Assembly: GCA_003154025.1 (NCBI GenBank)
Contig: PMCE01000483.1
Coordinates: 7,623-18,710, forward strand
Length of the DNA: 11,088 bases
Source: Syntrophaceae bacterium
GTDB taxonomy: Bacteria > Desulfobacterota > SM23-61
Reading direction: 5' to 3'
A program made the position numbers and the translations under genes. Shown one piece after another: positions 1 through 7,453 of this stretch (the first letter of the stretch is position 1; each line of letters starts with the position of its first letter). The notes beneath the pieces were generated by a model. It searched no databases and had not been told where the DNA came from. It was given only the letters and a program-made list of their open reading frames with translations.

Positions 1-3
1 CAT
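1..3 (-). CDS. Start codon of the next operon gene, cut by the window edge
   Basis: On the minus strand the DppC-type permease stop (TAG, 9-7) is followed by AAA and then ATG at 3-1. An AAGGAG ribosome binding site lies at 15-10, inside the end of the permease gene and at normal distance from this ATG. Such tight coupling is what one expects of the next gene in the operon. In Dpp/Opp-type operons the gene after dppC normally encodes the ATPase DppD, so that is the inferred product. Only the start codon is visible, so the identity is a guess from gene order. Confidence 0.45.
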
Positions 4-6
4 TTT

Positions 7-831
7 CTACTCCTTGAACCGCGGGTCGAGGACATCCCGCAGCCCGTCGCCGAATAGATTCAACGAAAGAACCGTAAGGGCAATGGCCGCTCCCGGGAAA
101 TAGGTCAGCCAGGGAGCCTTGGTCAAGACTTCTTTTCCCTCGGCCAGAAGGCTGCCCCAGCTGGGGGAGGGCGGAGGGGCCCCCAACCCCAGGAACGACA
201 GGGCCGCTTCCCAGAGGATGGCGTAGCCGAAGGAGATGGTAGCCTGGATGATCACCGGGGCCCAGCAGTTGGGCAGGATATGAACGAACAGAATGGTGAA
301 GTCGCTGCAACCGGTGACGCGGGCGGCTTCGATGTATTCTTTTTCCCGGATGGAGAGTACCGAGCTCCGCACCAGCCGGGCAAACCTGGGGGTGTACACC
401 ACCCCCAGGGCGATCATAAGGTTGGCGAACCCGGCCCCCAGGACGGCCATGATGCCGATGGCCAGGAGAATGATGGGGAAGGAGAGGATGGCGTCCATGA
501 TCCGCATGACCACGGTGTCAACCCATCCCCGGTAATAACCGCTGATCAGCCCCAAGAAGATGCCCGCCGTTATGGCCCCGATGATGGAAAGAAACCCCAC
601 CCGCAGGGCGATCGCCGCCCCGTAAACGACCCGGCTGAAAAGGTCGCGCCCGTAGCCGTCGGTGCCGAAGAAATGGGATGAGCTGGGCGGCTGCAGGCGC
701 TCCTTGAGGTTCAATTTAAAAGGACTATGGGTGGCCACCCAGGGGGCCAGCACCGCCAGCGCCACCAGGAAAAGGAGCAGGACCACCCCGAAGACCGCCA
801 GCTTGTTCCGGATCAAGCGCCTGAAAAACAT
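7..831 (-). CDS. ABC peptide/opine-type transporter permease, DppC/OppC family
   Basis: This is the second inner-membrane channel subunit of a binding-protein-dependent ABC importer for peptides, opines or similar solutes. The 274-residue protein has the usual family length. It starts with a short cytoplasmic N-terminus and a first membrane helix at about residues 11-33. The OppC/DppC hallmark follows at about 56-72 (GTDGYGRDLFSRVVYGA). The remaining helices surround the EAA loop at about 165-188 (EYIEAARVTGCSD...), which docks on the ATPase. The ATG at 831 lies 5 nt after the upstream permease stop. An AAGGGAG directly abuts it, but GAGGG slightly further upstream is at better ribosome spacing. 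The gene is translationally coupled to its neighbours on both sides. The fold and role are certain; the substrate cannot be read from the sequence. Confidence 0.95.
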   Translation of the reverse strand: MFFRRLIRNKLAVFGVVLLLFLVALAVLAPWVATHSPFKLNLKERLQPPSSSHFFGTDGYGRDLFSRVVYGAAIALRVGFLSIIGAITAGIFLGLISGYYRGWVDTVVMRIMDAILSFPIILLAIGIMAVLGAGFANLMIALGVVYTPRFARLVRSSVLSIREKEYIEAARVTGCSDFTILFVHILPNCWAPVIIQATISFGYAILWEAALSFLGLGAPPPSPSWGSLLAEGKEVLTKAPWLTYFPGAAIALTVLSLNLFGDGLRDVLDPRFKE

Positions 832-836
832 CTCCC

Positions 837-1784
837 TTAGCCCTCGTAGACGATCCGGGGATCAAAATAGGAGTACAGAAGGTCCACAATCAGGTTGATG
901 ACCACGAACCCGCAGGCCGTAAGCAGGATGCAGCCCTGGACGATGGGATAATCCCGCTGGCCGATGGCGGTGTAGATGAGCTGGCCGATGCCGGGGAGGC
1001 TGAAGATGGTCTCGGTGATCACCGCTCCACCCAGGATGTTCCCGAGCTGGAAGCCGATGACCGTGAGGGTAGGGGCAAAGGCGTTCTTCAGGGCGTGTTT
1101 GCCCACCACCCAGATTTTGGGCAGACCCTTGCCGCGGGCCGTGGTCATGTATTCCTGCCGCAGGACCTCCAGCATGGTGGAGCGGGTCATCCGCGCGATG
1201 ATGGCCGAGGCCAGGAGGGCCTGAGACAAGCAGGGCAGGATGAGATAGTGCATCCCCTTCAGGAAATGCTCGAAGGGGGAGACATAACCCGTCGCCGGAA
1301 ACCAGCCCAGCTTGACCGAGAAGAAGATGACCAGCATCAGGGCCAGCCAGAAGCCAGGGACGGAGATCCCCATGACGGCCAGGAGGGTGAAGAGATAGTC
1401 CTTGTAGCTGTTCTGATTGACCGAAGCCATGATTCCCGCAGGGACTGCGAGGAGAAGGGCAAAGACCATGGAGAGGAAGCCCAGGGTGAGCGTCACCGGC
1501 AGACGCTGCAGAATCATTTGGATCACGTCCATCTGGTAGAAGATGGAGGTGCCAAAATCCCCGCGAATCACCCGGGAGAGCCAGAGGAAGAACTGGACAT
1601 AGATGGGCTGGTCGAGCCCCATCTCGCGGCGGATGGACTCAACCACCCCGGGTTCCGCGTTGGCCCCCACGTAGATCGCTGCCGGATCGCCCGGGATCAT
1701 ACGCAGGAGGAAAAAGACGATCCCGGCGATGAGCAAGAGAACCGGGATCACCTGCAGGAGACGCTTGATGACGTAGGTCTTCAC
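837..1784 (-). CDS. ABC peptide/opine-type transporter permease, DppB/OppB family
   Basis: This is the first inner-membrane channel subunit of the same ABC importer. The 315-residue protein opens with the typical DppB start, residues 1-40 containing MKTYVIKRLLQVIPVLLL and the RMIPGDPA motif at about 28-35. A periplasmic segment with GLDQPIYVQF follows at about 56-66. Several membrane helices and an EAA loop at about 211-230 (EYMTTARGKGLPKIW) come next. The start is a GTG at 1784 with GGAG 6 nt upstream; no in-frame ATG gives a full N-terminal helix. The stop lies 5 nt before the dppC-type start, so the two permeases are co-translated. Upstream, 262 bp with two palindromes separates the gene from the binding-protein gene, an unusually long gap for this operon type. 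Confidence 0.95.
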   Translation of the reverse strand: MKTYVIKRLLQVIPVLLLIAGIVFFLLRMIPGDPAAIYVGANAEPGVVESIRREMGLDQPIYVQFFLWLSRVIRGDFGTSIFYQMDVIQMILQRLPVTLTLGFLSMVFALLLAVPAGIMASVNQNSYKDYLFTLLAVMGISVPGFWLALMLVIFFSVKLGWFPATGYVSPFEHFLKGMHYLILPCLSQALLASAIIARMTRSTMLEVLRQEYMTTARGKGLPKIWVVGKHALKNAFAPTLTVIGFQLGNILGGAVITETIFSLPGIGQLIYTAIGQRDYPIVQGCILLTACGFVVINLIVDLLYSYFDPRIVYEG

Positions 1785-1848
1785 GAAGGCTCCGATTCCC
1801 TGTCGTAAGGATGGTGAACGGCTTGAATGGTTTGCCTTGCCGAGCGCT

Positions 1849-1876
1849 GTAGGGGCAATTCATGAATTGCCCCTAC
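1849..1876. repeat. Perfect 28-bp palindrome, GTAGGGGC family copy 1
   Basis: The arms GTAGGGGC and GCCCCTAC flank the core AATTCATGAATT, and the whole 28 bp is self-complementary. It lies in the gap between the ABC binding-protein gene and the DppB-type permease gene. As RNA it would form a very stable hairpin on either strand. No T-tract follows it, so it is not a canonical terminator. Related copies are at 1975-1993, 8765-8790 and 10973-11000. Confidence 0.9.
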
Positions 1877-1974
1877 GATTCCGTCGGTCCGTTCATCACA
1901 ATATCTGCTCGATTAGGCAGGGACAAATGAAATGGCGTGCGCAATTACAAAAAAAAATCACCGTTTCACGCCGT

Positions 1975-1993
1975 TGTAGGGGCCGCCCCTACA
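1975..1993. repeat. Short 19-bp palindrome, GTAGGGGC family copy 2
   Basis: TGTAGGGGC and GCCCCTACA are separated by one base. The outer arm is the same as in the other copies but the inner core is missing, so this may be a core-deleted or minimal version. It lies about 100 bp from copy 1 in the same intergenic gap. On the minus strand (the transcribed one) it is followed, after 17 nt, by a run of nine T, positions 1957-1949. Confidence 0.8.
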
Positions 1994-2046
1994 GAACCCT
2001 GTTTGGTTACGACTATGCCCGCCTAGACCATTCGACCTATTTGGGC

Positions 2047-3612
2047 TCATTTATCCAGCCAGACCTGCCAGAGCCGGGCGTCGGCCGTGTAGGGCATGGG
2101 CTTGAACCCCTTGACGTACTTGCGGGCCGCGGGAGCGACCGAGTGGTCGTAGAGTTTGAGGAGGGGAACGTCCTCCAGCATGGTCTCGTGGATCTGCTCG
2201 TATAACTTCTTGCGCGTCGCAAAATCCTGGGTGGCCTCGGCCTTCTCCACCAGGACGTCGAGCTTCTCATTCTTGTAGCCCACAAAGTTCCGCCGGGAGT
2301 GGACCTGCGCCATGTTCAGGCATGGGTCCGTCATGCCGGAGGCGATGAAGGACATGATGTCGTATTTTCCCGAGTTGGAGTCCTGAAGCAGGGCCGGCCA
2401 TTCCTTCACGTCCAGCTCCACTTTGATCCCCGCCTCCCCGAGCATCTGCTCGGCCAGGACGGCAACCTTGTAGGTATTCAGGTAGACCTTGGTCACCGCC
2501 AGCTTGACCGGGGTTCCATCGTATCCCACTTTCTTGAGCAGCTCCTTGGCCTTTTTCAGGTCTTTCCCATATCCCTTCTTGTGCACGTCGGAGTAAAAGG
2601 GATGGACTACGTTGACCAGCGACGGGTTGACCACCGAGTTGCCGAACACCGATCCGTCCACCAGCTCCTGGAGGTCTAAACAGTAGCCGATGGCTCGGCG
2701 GAAGTCGGCCATGCGGATGAATTTGTTGGTGCTGGTGTTGACCCCGAACCTGAGCATCACATAGGCCAGGCCCGGGCTCACGTAGGTGACAACGTTCGGG
2801 TCTTTCTTGAAGTCATCGATCTCTTCCCAGGCCACGCGGAGGGTGTAGTCGATGTCGCCGGTTTTCAGGGCCATGGAGCGCACGGCCGCGTCTTTGATGG
2901 GGACAAACTTCATCCGATCCACATAGGCGGGCTTCTTCCCCCCCGTTCCGGAGGTGGGCAGGTTCGACCCCTTGTAGTCTTTGTTCCGCTCGATGATCAC
3001 ATGCTTGTCGGGAATGTATTCCACGAATTTATAGGGTCCGGTCCCAACGGGGCGGGTCAGGGTGCCCCCCTGTTTTTCAACTTCCTCCTTGGGAACGATG
3101 GCATGACTGCCGAAGGGATTGGACATGTAGACCAACAGGGTGATCGTCGGTGCCTTCACCGTGAACTGGATGGTATATTTGTCGATGACTTTAATGTTCT
3201 TGATATCCTGAACCTGGGTGATGAAGGGGTATTTCGTCTTGGGGTCCAGGAGGCGGTTGTAAGAGTAAACCACATCTTCGGCGGTCATCTCGCGCCCGTT
3301 GTGGAACTTCACCCCCTGCCGCAGGTGGAAGGTGTAAACCAGCCCGTCGGAGCTGACGGTCCACTTGGAGGCGAGGCCGGGCATGGGCATGCTCTTTTCG
3401 TCAAGGTCCACCAATCTTTCATAAATGTTGTTGAGCACGATCATCGAGATCTCGCCGGTCACTTTGTGGGGATCGATCCCCACGATATCCGTAACTGTCC
3501 CGACCACCAGCGTGCCGCCGTATTTGGGCTGCTGGGCAAACGACAAACTCCCTGCAGCCAGGATCCCAAAAAAGACCACCAGAAGAATGGACCATTTCCC
3601 GCGCCGAACCAT
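2047..3612 (-). CDS. ABC transporter solute-binding protein, family 5 (DppA/OppA-like)
   Basis: This periplasmic binding protein captures the solute and delivers it to the DppBC-type channel encoded next. The 521-residue length is normal for family 5. Residues 1-26 form a signal peptide: a basic start (MVRRGK), a hydrophobic stretch, and likely cleavage at SFA before QQPKYGG. No lipobox cysteine is visible, so it is probably soluble. The family signature is at about residues 86-115, with LASKWTVSSDGLVYTFHLRQ followed by GVKFHNG and the TAEDVVYSYNRL segment. GTGPYKF and a C-terminal DVPLLKLYDHS region also fit. The ATG at 3612 has GGGAGG at 3624-3619. It is the first gene of the leftward operon and should be made in excess of the permeases. 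Substrate could be peptides, opines or another amphiphilic solute; this cannot be decided here. Confidence 0.95.
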   Translation of the reverse strand: MVRRGKWSILLVVFFGILAAGSLSFAQQPKYGGTLVVGTVTDIVGIDPHKVTGEISMIVLNNIYERLVDLDEKSMPMPGLASKWTVSSDGLVYTFHLRQGVKFHNGREMTAEDVVYSYNRLLDPKTKYPFITQVQDIKNIKVIDKYTIQFTVKAPTITLLVYMSNPFGSHAIVPKEEVEKQGGTLTRPVGTGPYKFVEYIPDKHVIIERNKDYKGSNLPTSGTGGKKPAYVDRMKFVPIKDAAVRSMALKTGDIDYTLRVAWEEIDDFKKDPNVVTYVSPGLAYVMLRFGVNTSTNKFIRMADFRRAIGYCLDLQELVDGSVFGNSVVNPSLVNVVHPFYSDVHKKGYGKDLKKAKELLKKVGYDGTPVKLAVTKVYLNTYKVAVLAEQMLGEAGIKVELDVKEWPALLQDSNSGKYDIMSFIASGMTDPCLNMAQVHSRRNFVGYKNEKLDVLVEKAEATQDFATRKKLYEQIHETMLEDVPLLKLYDHSVAPAARKYVKGFKPMPYTADARLWQVWLDK

Positions 3613-3650
3613 GGACGACCTCCCTTTTAAGTCCGAGGGTTTGATTGCTC

Positions 3651-3678
3651 GTCATTCCTCGCGCAAGCGGGAATCCAG
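3651..3678. repeat. REP-like imperfect hairpin upstream of the ABC binding-protein gene
   Basis: The stretch reads GTCATTCCTCGCGCAAGCGG followed by GAATCCAG. ATTCC pairs with GGAAT around a GC-rich middle. This is a variant of the very common bacterial intergenic repeat with ATTCCCGC...GCGGGAAT arms. It sits about 27 bp upstream of the ribosome binding site of the binding-protein gene, so it may be part of that mRNA's leader. Related sequence occurs at 7361-7436. Confidence 0.6.
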
Positions 3679-3854
3679 GGAATGCCTTTTCATTTCCCCT
3701 TCCCTTCGCGCCCGATTATTTTATCCCCCTTGCCCGAAGGGGTTGGGAAGAATCTGCTATCTATGAATCATTACTCCAGGTTCTCTACCCTATGCCTTTG
3801 CTATTTGCGCCGTAAAGTTGTGGCGTTTTTTTATAACACTAAATCGCCTCCGCT

Positions 3855-3870
3855 GGCAAGACTTCTTGCC
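3855..3870. repeat. 16-bp palindrome GGCAAGA-CT-TCTTGCC
   Basis: Two 7-base arms are perfectly complementary around CT, and CTACC follows. The minus-strand reading, GGTAGGGCAAGA..., resembles the outer arm of the GTAGGGGC palindromes, so it may be a diverged relative. It could also be an operator for either divergent operon, since it lies about 45 bp upstream of the tct -35 box. There is no T-tract, so a terminator is unlikely. Confidence 0.5.
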
Positions 3871-3885
3871 CTACCTTAATCCGTA

Positions 3886-3909
3886 ATTCTCCCAAATATT
3901 CTCCCAAAT
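3886..3909 (+). repeat. Two tandem copies of a 12-bp sequence upstream of the tct promoter
   Basis: ATTCTCCCAAAT occurs at 3886-3897 and again, identically, at 3898-3909. The second copy ends 4 bp before the -35 box of the promoter at 3914-3942. Perfect tandem repeats at that position are often activator or repressor binding sites. The 12-bp period is slightly more than one helical turn. A role in control of the tct operon is inferred. Confidence 0.6.
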
Positions 3910-3913
3910 TTTC

Positions 3914-3942
3914 TTGACGATCAATCGCCTTCCAAGTATACT
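3914..3942 (+). promoter_or_regulatory. Sigma70-type promoter for the tctBAC operon
   Basis: TTGACG at 3914-3919 (5 of 6 matches to the consensus -35) and TATACT at 3937-3942 (5 of 6 to the -10) are separated by exactly 17 bp. Transcription would start near 3949, leaving a leader of roughly 180 nt before tctB. It points rightwards and no other gene start intervenes, so it most likely drives tctB-tctA-tctC. Confidence 0.7.
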
Positions 3943-4129
3943 CACACCACCGAAAATTGAATCGCTATCAAAAAAGAAATAAGGGCCCCTGGTAATTTTC
4001 CCCCCTGGCAAATGAAATCGAGGGCCTGATTCTCAAAATGACGCCGGAGTTGGGGATAGTTGCCAAGCAACATTTTTCCTGGGCAAGCCCCGGATCTGGG
4101 CCGGGGAGGGGACTCCAGGAAAGGGGATT

Positions 4130-4588
4130 ATGAAAAAATATGATCAAATTAGCGGGTTGATATGGTTCTTTTTTGCGATTTATATTTGCGTTGAATCGAT
4201 CCGGCTGCCTTTAGGATCCTGGCGCGATCCAGGGCCGGGGTTCCTGCCTCTCTTAGTGGGCCTCATTCTGGCGAGCCTTTCCATTATCTGCTTTGTACAG
4301 GCACGTATGGCAGAATCCACGGATCAGTCCGCACCCTGGTATTCCCGGGAAAGGTGGAAGAATTTGATCTGGGTTCTTTTGGCTTTGCTGGGTTATGCAT
4401 TGGTTCTGGACCACCTGGGTTTTTTGATCAGTACCTTCCTTCTCCTGATCTTTCTCTTCCGCTTCGGGATGGAACCTCAAAAGTGGTATTGGGCCATCGG
4501 GGGGAGTGGGATTGCCTCCGTGTCCTGCTACGTTGTTTTTGAGCTATGGTTGAAGACCCAACTTCCCAGGGGGGTTCTGGGGTTTTAA
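4130..4588 (+). CDS. tctB: Tripartite tricarboxylate transporter small membrane subunit, TctB family
   Basis: This is the small integral membrane partner of TctA in a secondary, binding-protein-dependent carboxylate importer. The 152-residue length is typical of TctB. Hydrophobic segments lie at about residues 8-24, 38-58, 79-96, 98-112 and 119-140, compatible with the family's four-helix topology. The family signature RDPGPGFLPLL is at about 32-42, just before the second helix. A polar loop (about 59-78) divides the two halves. The ATG at 4130 follows AGGAAAGGGG at good spacing. It is the first gene after the promoter at 3914-3942 and its stop is 2 nt before the likely tctA start, so the two are translationally coupled. 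The order B-A-C differs from the C-B-A order of the Salmonella prototype. Confidence 0.9.
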   Translation: MKKYDQISGLIWFFFAIYICVESIRLPLGSWRDPGPGFLPLLVGLILASLSIICFVQARMAESTDQSAPWYSRERWKNLIWVLLALLGYALVLDHLGFLISTFLLLIFLFRFGMEPQKWYWAIGGSGIASVSCYVVFELWLKTQLPRGVLGF

Positions 4589-4590
4589 GC

Positions 4591-6090
4591 ATGGATTTCT
4601 TTTCTAACCTGCAACTGGCCTTTTCGGTTATTTTTCAGCCTGAAAACCTGCTTTTTTGTTTTGTGGGCTGTGTGATCGGCACCTTGATCGGAGTCCTCCC
4701 GGGACTGGGACCTGTCGCTACGATCTCTCTGCTTTTGCCGTCCACCTTTCATATTACCCCTGTTTCGGCGATCATTATGTTGGCCGGGATCTATTATGGG
4801 GCTATGTACGGCGGTTCCATTACTTCCATCCTGGTAAATATTCCGGGAGAGGCGGCATCCGTGATTACCTGTCTCGACGGGTATCAGATGGCCCGTCAGG
4901 GGCGGGCAGGACCCGCTCTGGGGATCTCCGCTTTCGGATCTTTCATTGCCGGTACGCTGGCCACGCTGATGATTATGCTGGTTGCCCCTCCTTTGGCCAA
5001 TTTCGCCCTCAAATTCGGTCCTCCGGAGTATTTTTCCTTGATGTTCCTGGGCCTAACGATTTTGACCTTCCTGGCCAGCGGATCCATGGTCAAGGCGCTC
5101 ATGATGGCCTGCGTGGGAATTTTCTTGGGCACCATCGGGACTGACAATATCTCCGGCATCGAACGATTCACCTACCACAGCTATACTCTCATGGACGGGA
5201 TCGGCTTGATCCCGGTAATCATGGGCTTGTTCGGCATCTCAGAGGTTCTCCTGAATATCGACCAAGCCGCCAGGCAAGAAATTTATAAAACCCGGATCGC
5301 CAACCTTTTTCCAAGCCTCCGGGACTGGAAAGATTCGATCCTGCCCATAATACGGGGCACTTTTGTCGGTTTTTTTCTGGGAATCCTTCCGGGTGGAGGG
5401 GCGGTGATCGCATCTTTTGCGGCCTATGCCGTGGAAAAGAAAGTTTCCAAACATCCGGAAAAGTTTGGAACTGGCGCCATAGAGGGGGTCGCGAGCCCGG
5501 AGTCCGCCAACAATTCGGCAAGCCAGGGGGCTTTCATCCCCCTTTTGACCCTGGGGATTCCGGCTAACGTAGTCATGGCCATCCTGCTCGGGGCCCTTCT
5601 CATTCACAATATCAAGCCCGGCCCGCTTCTGATCAAGGACCATCCCGATCTCTTTTGGGGGATATTGGGCAGCATGTACATCGGGAACATCATGCTGCTG
5701 ATCCTGAATGTCCCCCTGATCGGGATGTGGGTTAAGATTCTCAAGATCCCATACCCGATCCTCTTCCCCCTCATTCTCCTTTTTTGTTTAATTGGCGTGT
5801 ACAGCGTCAACAATAACATATTCGAAGTAATCATCATGATCCTCTTCGGTATCATTGGTTACCTCATGAAGAAGTTTGCCTACGAAGGGGCCCCCTTAAT
5901 CCTGGCGTTCGTGCTGAGCCCATTGATGGAAAATGCTCTGCGGCAATCGCTGATCATGTCCCACGGTAGCTTTTCCATTTTCTTCACCCGGTCCATATCT
6001 CTTTTCCTGATCGTGAGCGCCCTTTTTCTTCTGGTTATGCCCCTTCTTCCCGGGTTCAGAAAACGCCCCAAAGGAGGAGATTTCGATTAA
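4591..6090 (+). CDS. tctA: Tripartite tricarboxylate transporter large permease, TctA family
   Basis: This is the large transport subunit that moves the carboxylate across the inner membrane, receiving it from TctC. It has about 499 residues, the usual TctA length, and many hydrophobic segments. Two similar glycine-rich loops mark the inverted halves: GVLPGLGP at about residues 34-41 and GILPGGG at about 264-270. The conserved ASPESANNSA lies at about 301-310, followed by a LTLGIPAN segment. GIYYGAMYGGSITSILVNIP is near 70-90. I chose the ATG at 4591, 2 nt after the tctB stop. AGGGGGG and GGGG lie upstream, and the protein then begins MDFFSNLQ as in the family. An in-frame ATG at 4546 would overlap tctB by 43 nt and add 15 non-conserved residues. 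A 93-bp gap separates it from tctC. Confidence 0.95.
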   Translation: MDFFSNLQLAFSVIFQPENLLFCFVGCVIGTLIGVLPGLGPVATISLLLPSTFHITPVSAIIMLAGIYYGAMYGGSITSILVNIPGEAASVITCLDGYQMARQGRAGPALGISAFGSFIAGTLATLMIMLVAPPLANFALKFGPPEYFSLMFLGLTILTFLASGSMVKALMMACVGIFLGTIGTDNISGIERFTYHSYTLMDGIGLIPVIMGLFGISEVLLNIDQAARQEIYKTRIANLFPSLRDWKDSILPIIRGTFVGFFLGILPGGGAVIASFAAYAVEKKVSKHPEKFGTGAIEGVASPESANNSASQGAFIPLLTLGIPANVVMAILLGALLIHNIKPGPLLIKDHPDLFWGILGSMYIGNIMLLILNVPLIGMWVKILKIPYPILFPLILLFCLIGVYSVNNNIFEVIIMILFGIIGYLMKKFAYEGAPLILAFVLSPLMENALRQSLIMSHGSFSIFFTRSISLFLIVSALFLLVMPLLPGFRKRPKGGDFD

Positions 6091-6183
6091 ATACCCGGAG
6101 ATTCGCTTCTTTTCAAGGGCCTTTTATTGATTTTAAGCTTAGGGGATGGTTCCCGAGAATATTTCGAAAGGAGATTATAAACA

Positions 6184-7185
6184 ATGGAGAAAGGAATATC
6201 ACGCGGGAGATGTTTCGGCGCCGGCCTGGTTTGGAGCGCTCTTGTTTTTTCCTTGGTTGGGCTACATTCGCCCGAGAGTTGGGCTGCGGAGAAACCCTAT
6301 CCCAACCGGCCCATCAACATGATCGTATCCTATGCGCCGGCGTCGGGTACGGATCTGGGCAGCAAGGTTATGGCGGATAAGGTTTCTGAATTTTTAGGGC
6401 AGCCCCTGATCAGCGTGTATAAGCCGGGGGGAGGCGGTTCCCTGGGAGCGGCTTTTGTGGCCAAGGCCAAACCCGACGGTTATACGGTCCTGGTGGGAAG
6501 TGTGACCCCTCTTGTCCTGTCTCCCATCGTGAAGAAGATGGATTTCCAGCTGGAAGATTTTATCCTCCTGGGGAGCTACTCAAAGATACCCATTTGGCTG
6601 GTTGTTAAAAAGGACGCCCGCTGGAAAACGCTAAAGGATTTTATCGAGGAAGTCAAGAAGACCCCCGGGGGCTTCCAGGTGGGTACCTATGGGAAGCTTA
6701 CCGCCGCCGACTTCGTCCTGGAGCTCATGAACAAATATGCCGGGATCAAGCAGGTGAACGTCCCGTTTAAATCAAGCGGCGAGGCTATGACCTCCCTCCT
6801 GGGCGGGCATGTCGAGGCCTGCATTCTTTCCGGGGCGGCGGGCCATCTGGACGCCGGCACCGCCCGGATATTGGCCGCGGCCGAAGAAACACGGCTGGAC
6901 GGGCTGCCGGATGTTCCCACCTTCAAAGAACTGGGATACCCCATCCTGATGCCCAGTATCTATTGCTTCGCCTTTCCCAAGGGGACGCCGAAACAGATCG
7001 TCGATCGATTCCAGGATGCCCAAAACAAGGCTATCCAAAAATATCCGAAAGAAATTAAGGAAGGGCTGAGAAGAGTCGAACAATGGGGCGAGTTCCGGAC
7101 ACCCCAGGAGACTCTGAAAAAGTTCAGGGAGTTCCAGGATTTGTCTCGCAAAATGGCTCAAGAATTAGGGGTCGAGGCCAAATAG
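6184..7185 (+). CDS. tctC: Tripartite tricarboxylate transporter substrate-binding protein, TctC/Bug family
   Basis: This is the periplasmic extracytoplasmic binding protein of the TTT system. It closes around a carboxylate-type ligand and delivers it to TctA/TctB. The 333 residues include a signal peptide of about 35 (basic MEKGISRGR, hydrophobic core, ending SWAA before EKPYP). The mature start YPNRPINMIVSYAPASGTD is the standard Bug-family opening, in which the first ligand loop usually reads PG(G/A)..D. A glycine-rich segment KPGGGGSLGA lies near residues 80-90, followed by KAKPDGYTVLVGS. The late DVPTFKELGY motif is also typical. AAGGAGA lies 8-9 nt before the ATG. The Bug family binds many ligands (citrate, dicarboxylates, aromatic acids, amino acids), so the ligand is unknown. 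The neighbouring BKACE remnant hints at a keto or amino acid. Confidence 0.95.
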   Translation: MEKGISRGRCFGAGLVWSALVFSLVGLHSPESWAAEKPYPNRPINMIVSYAPASGTDLGSKVMADKVSEFLGQPLISVYKPGGGGSLGAAFVAKAKPDGYTVLVGSVTPLVLSPIVKKMDFQLEDFILLGSYSKIPIWLVVKKDARWKTLKDFIEEVKKTPGGFQVGTYGKLTAADFVLELMNKYAGIKQVNVPFKSSGEAMTSLLGGHVEACILSGAAGHLDAGTARILAAAEETRLDGLPDVPTFKELGYPILMPSIYCFAFPKGTPKQIVDRFQDAQNKAIQKYPKEIKEGLRRVEQWGEFRTPQETLKKFREFQDLSRKMAQELGVEAK

Positions 7186-7332
7186 TGAGTGAGCAGCGGG
7201 CTGAACGGGCTCCAGGGGATGGGGTTCTCCAGTCGCAACTCGACTTCGATGACCTCCGCCATAAAGATTGCAGAAAGAATGAGACGATCGTTACCCTAGA
7301 CATTACCCAAAATATGCTTAATCACTAAACCT
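7186..7332. other. Non-coding spacer after tctC
   Basis: I see no gene, strong hairpin or T-tract between the tctC stop and the composite repeat. No convincing remnant of the missing BKACE N-terminus could be recognised in any forward frame. The tct operon therefore has no obvious terminator directly after tctC. Confidence 0.5.
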
Positions 7333-7436
7333 GATGGTCTCGCAAAAAGTCTTTTGGGTCGTCTCCCAGGCAAAAGCCGGGGTCCATCCCGCCAAGAGCG
7401 GGATTGAAATAACTGGATTCCGGTTTTCGCCGGAAT
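7333..7436. repeat. Composite intergenic repeat with inverted hairpin units
   Basis: The segment begins GATGGTCTCGCAAAAAGTC, a common lead-in to dispersed repeats in deltaproteobacteria-like genomes (recalled, not searched). Three imperfect units follow: GTCTCCCAGGCAAAAGCCGG at 7361-7380, TCCCGCCAAGAGCGGGATTG at 7387-7405, and CTGGATTCCGG...CCGGAATG at 7413-7436. The last two form clear stems (TCCCGC/GCGGGA and ATTCCGG/CCGGAAT). The first and last units are in opposite orientation, giving a MITE-like arrangement. It ends about 17 bp before the recognisable BKACE remnant, so it marks or lies beside the truncation point. Confidence 0.6.
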
Positions 7437-7453
7437 GGGGCCCGGTTTGCTGC

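Larger units (their letters stand above)
3613..4129. other. 517-bp divergent intergenic regulatory region
   Basis: No convincing gene lies here. From left to right it holds the ribosome binding site of the ABC binding-protein gene (3619-3624), a REP-like hairpin (3651-3678), and a CCCCTT/AAGGGG stem with a 5-nt loop (3726-3742). It then has a GGCAAGA-CT-TCTTGCC palindrome (3855-3870), a tandem 12-bp repeat (3886-3909) and a rightward sigma70-type promoter (3914-3942). The remaining 187 bp form the leader of the tct operon. I found no good promoter for the leftward ABC operon, although one must exist here or within the hairpin zone. Confidence 0.7.

Noticed and set aside
1095..1808. 237-codon open frame on the plus strand across the DppB-type permease
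   Set aside because: It is antisense to a clearly conserved permease. Its translation is rich in charged residues, with no recognisable domain, as expected of a GC-rich shadow frame.
1949..1993. Rho-independent terminator for the ABC binding-protein gene (hairpin 1975-1993 plus minus-strand T9)
   Set aside because: The T-run begins 17 nt after the hairpin rather than directly, and the downstream permease genes clearly belong to the same importer.
1849..1993. CRISPR-like repeat pair
   Set aside because: There are only two copies, unequal in length, with further copies scattered kilobases away and no regular spacers or cas genes.
3001..3630. 209-codon open frame on the plus strand across the ABC binding protein
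   Set aside because: It is antisense to the conserved binding protein and shows no signal peptide, domain or ribosome binding site of note.
4546..4590. Extended N-terminus for TctA starting at 4546
   Set aside because: It would add 15 polar residues not typical of the family and overlap tctB by 43 nt. The ATG at 4591 has its own G-rich ribosome site and the expected first helix.
6070..6090. Strong AAAGGAGGAGA site inside the end of tctA
   Set aside because: No ATG, GTG or TTG lies at usable distance. It encodes the KGGDFD tail and is probably a coincidence or vestigial.
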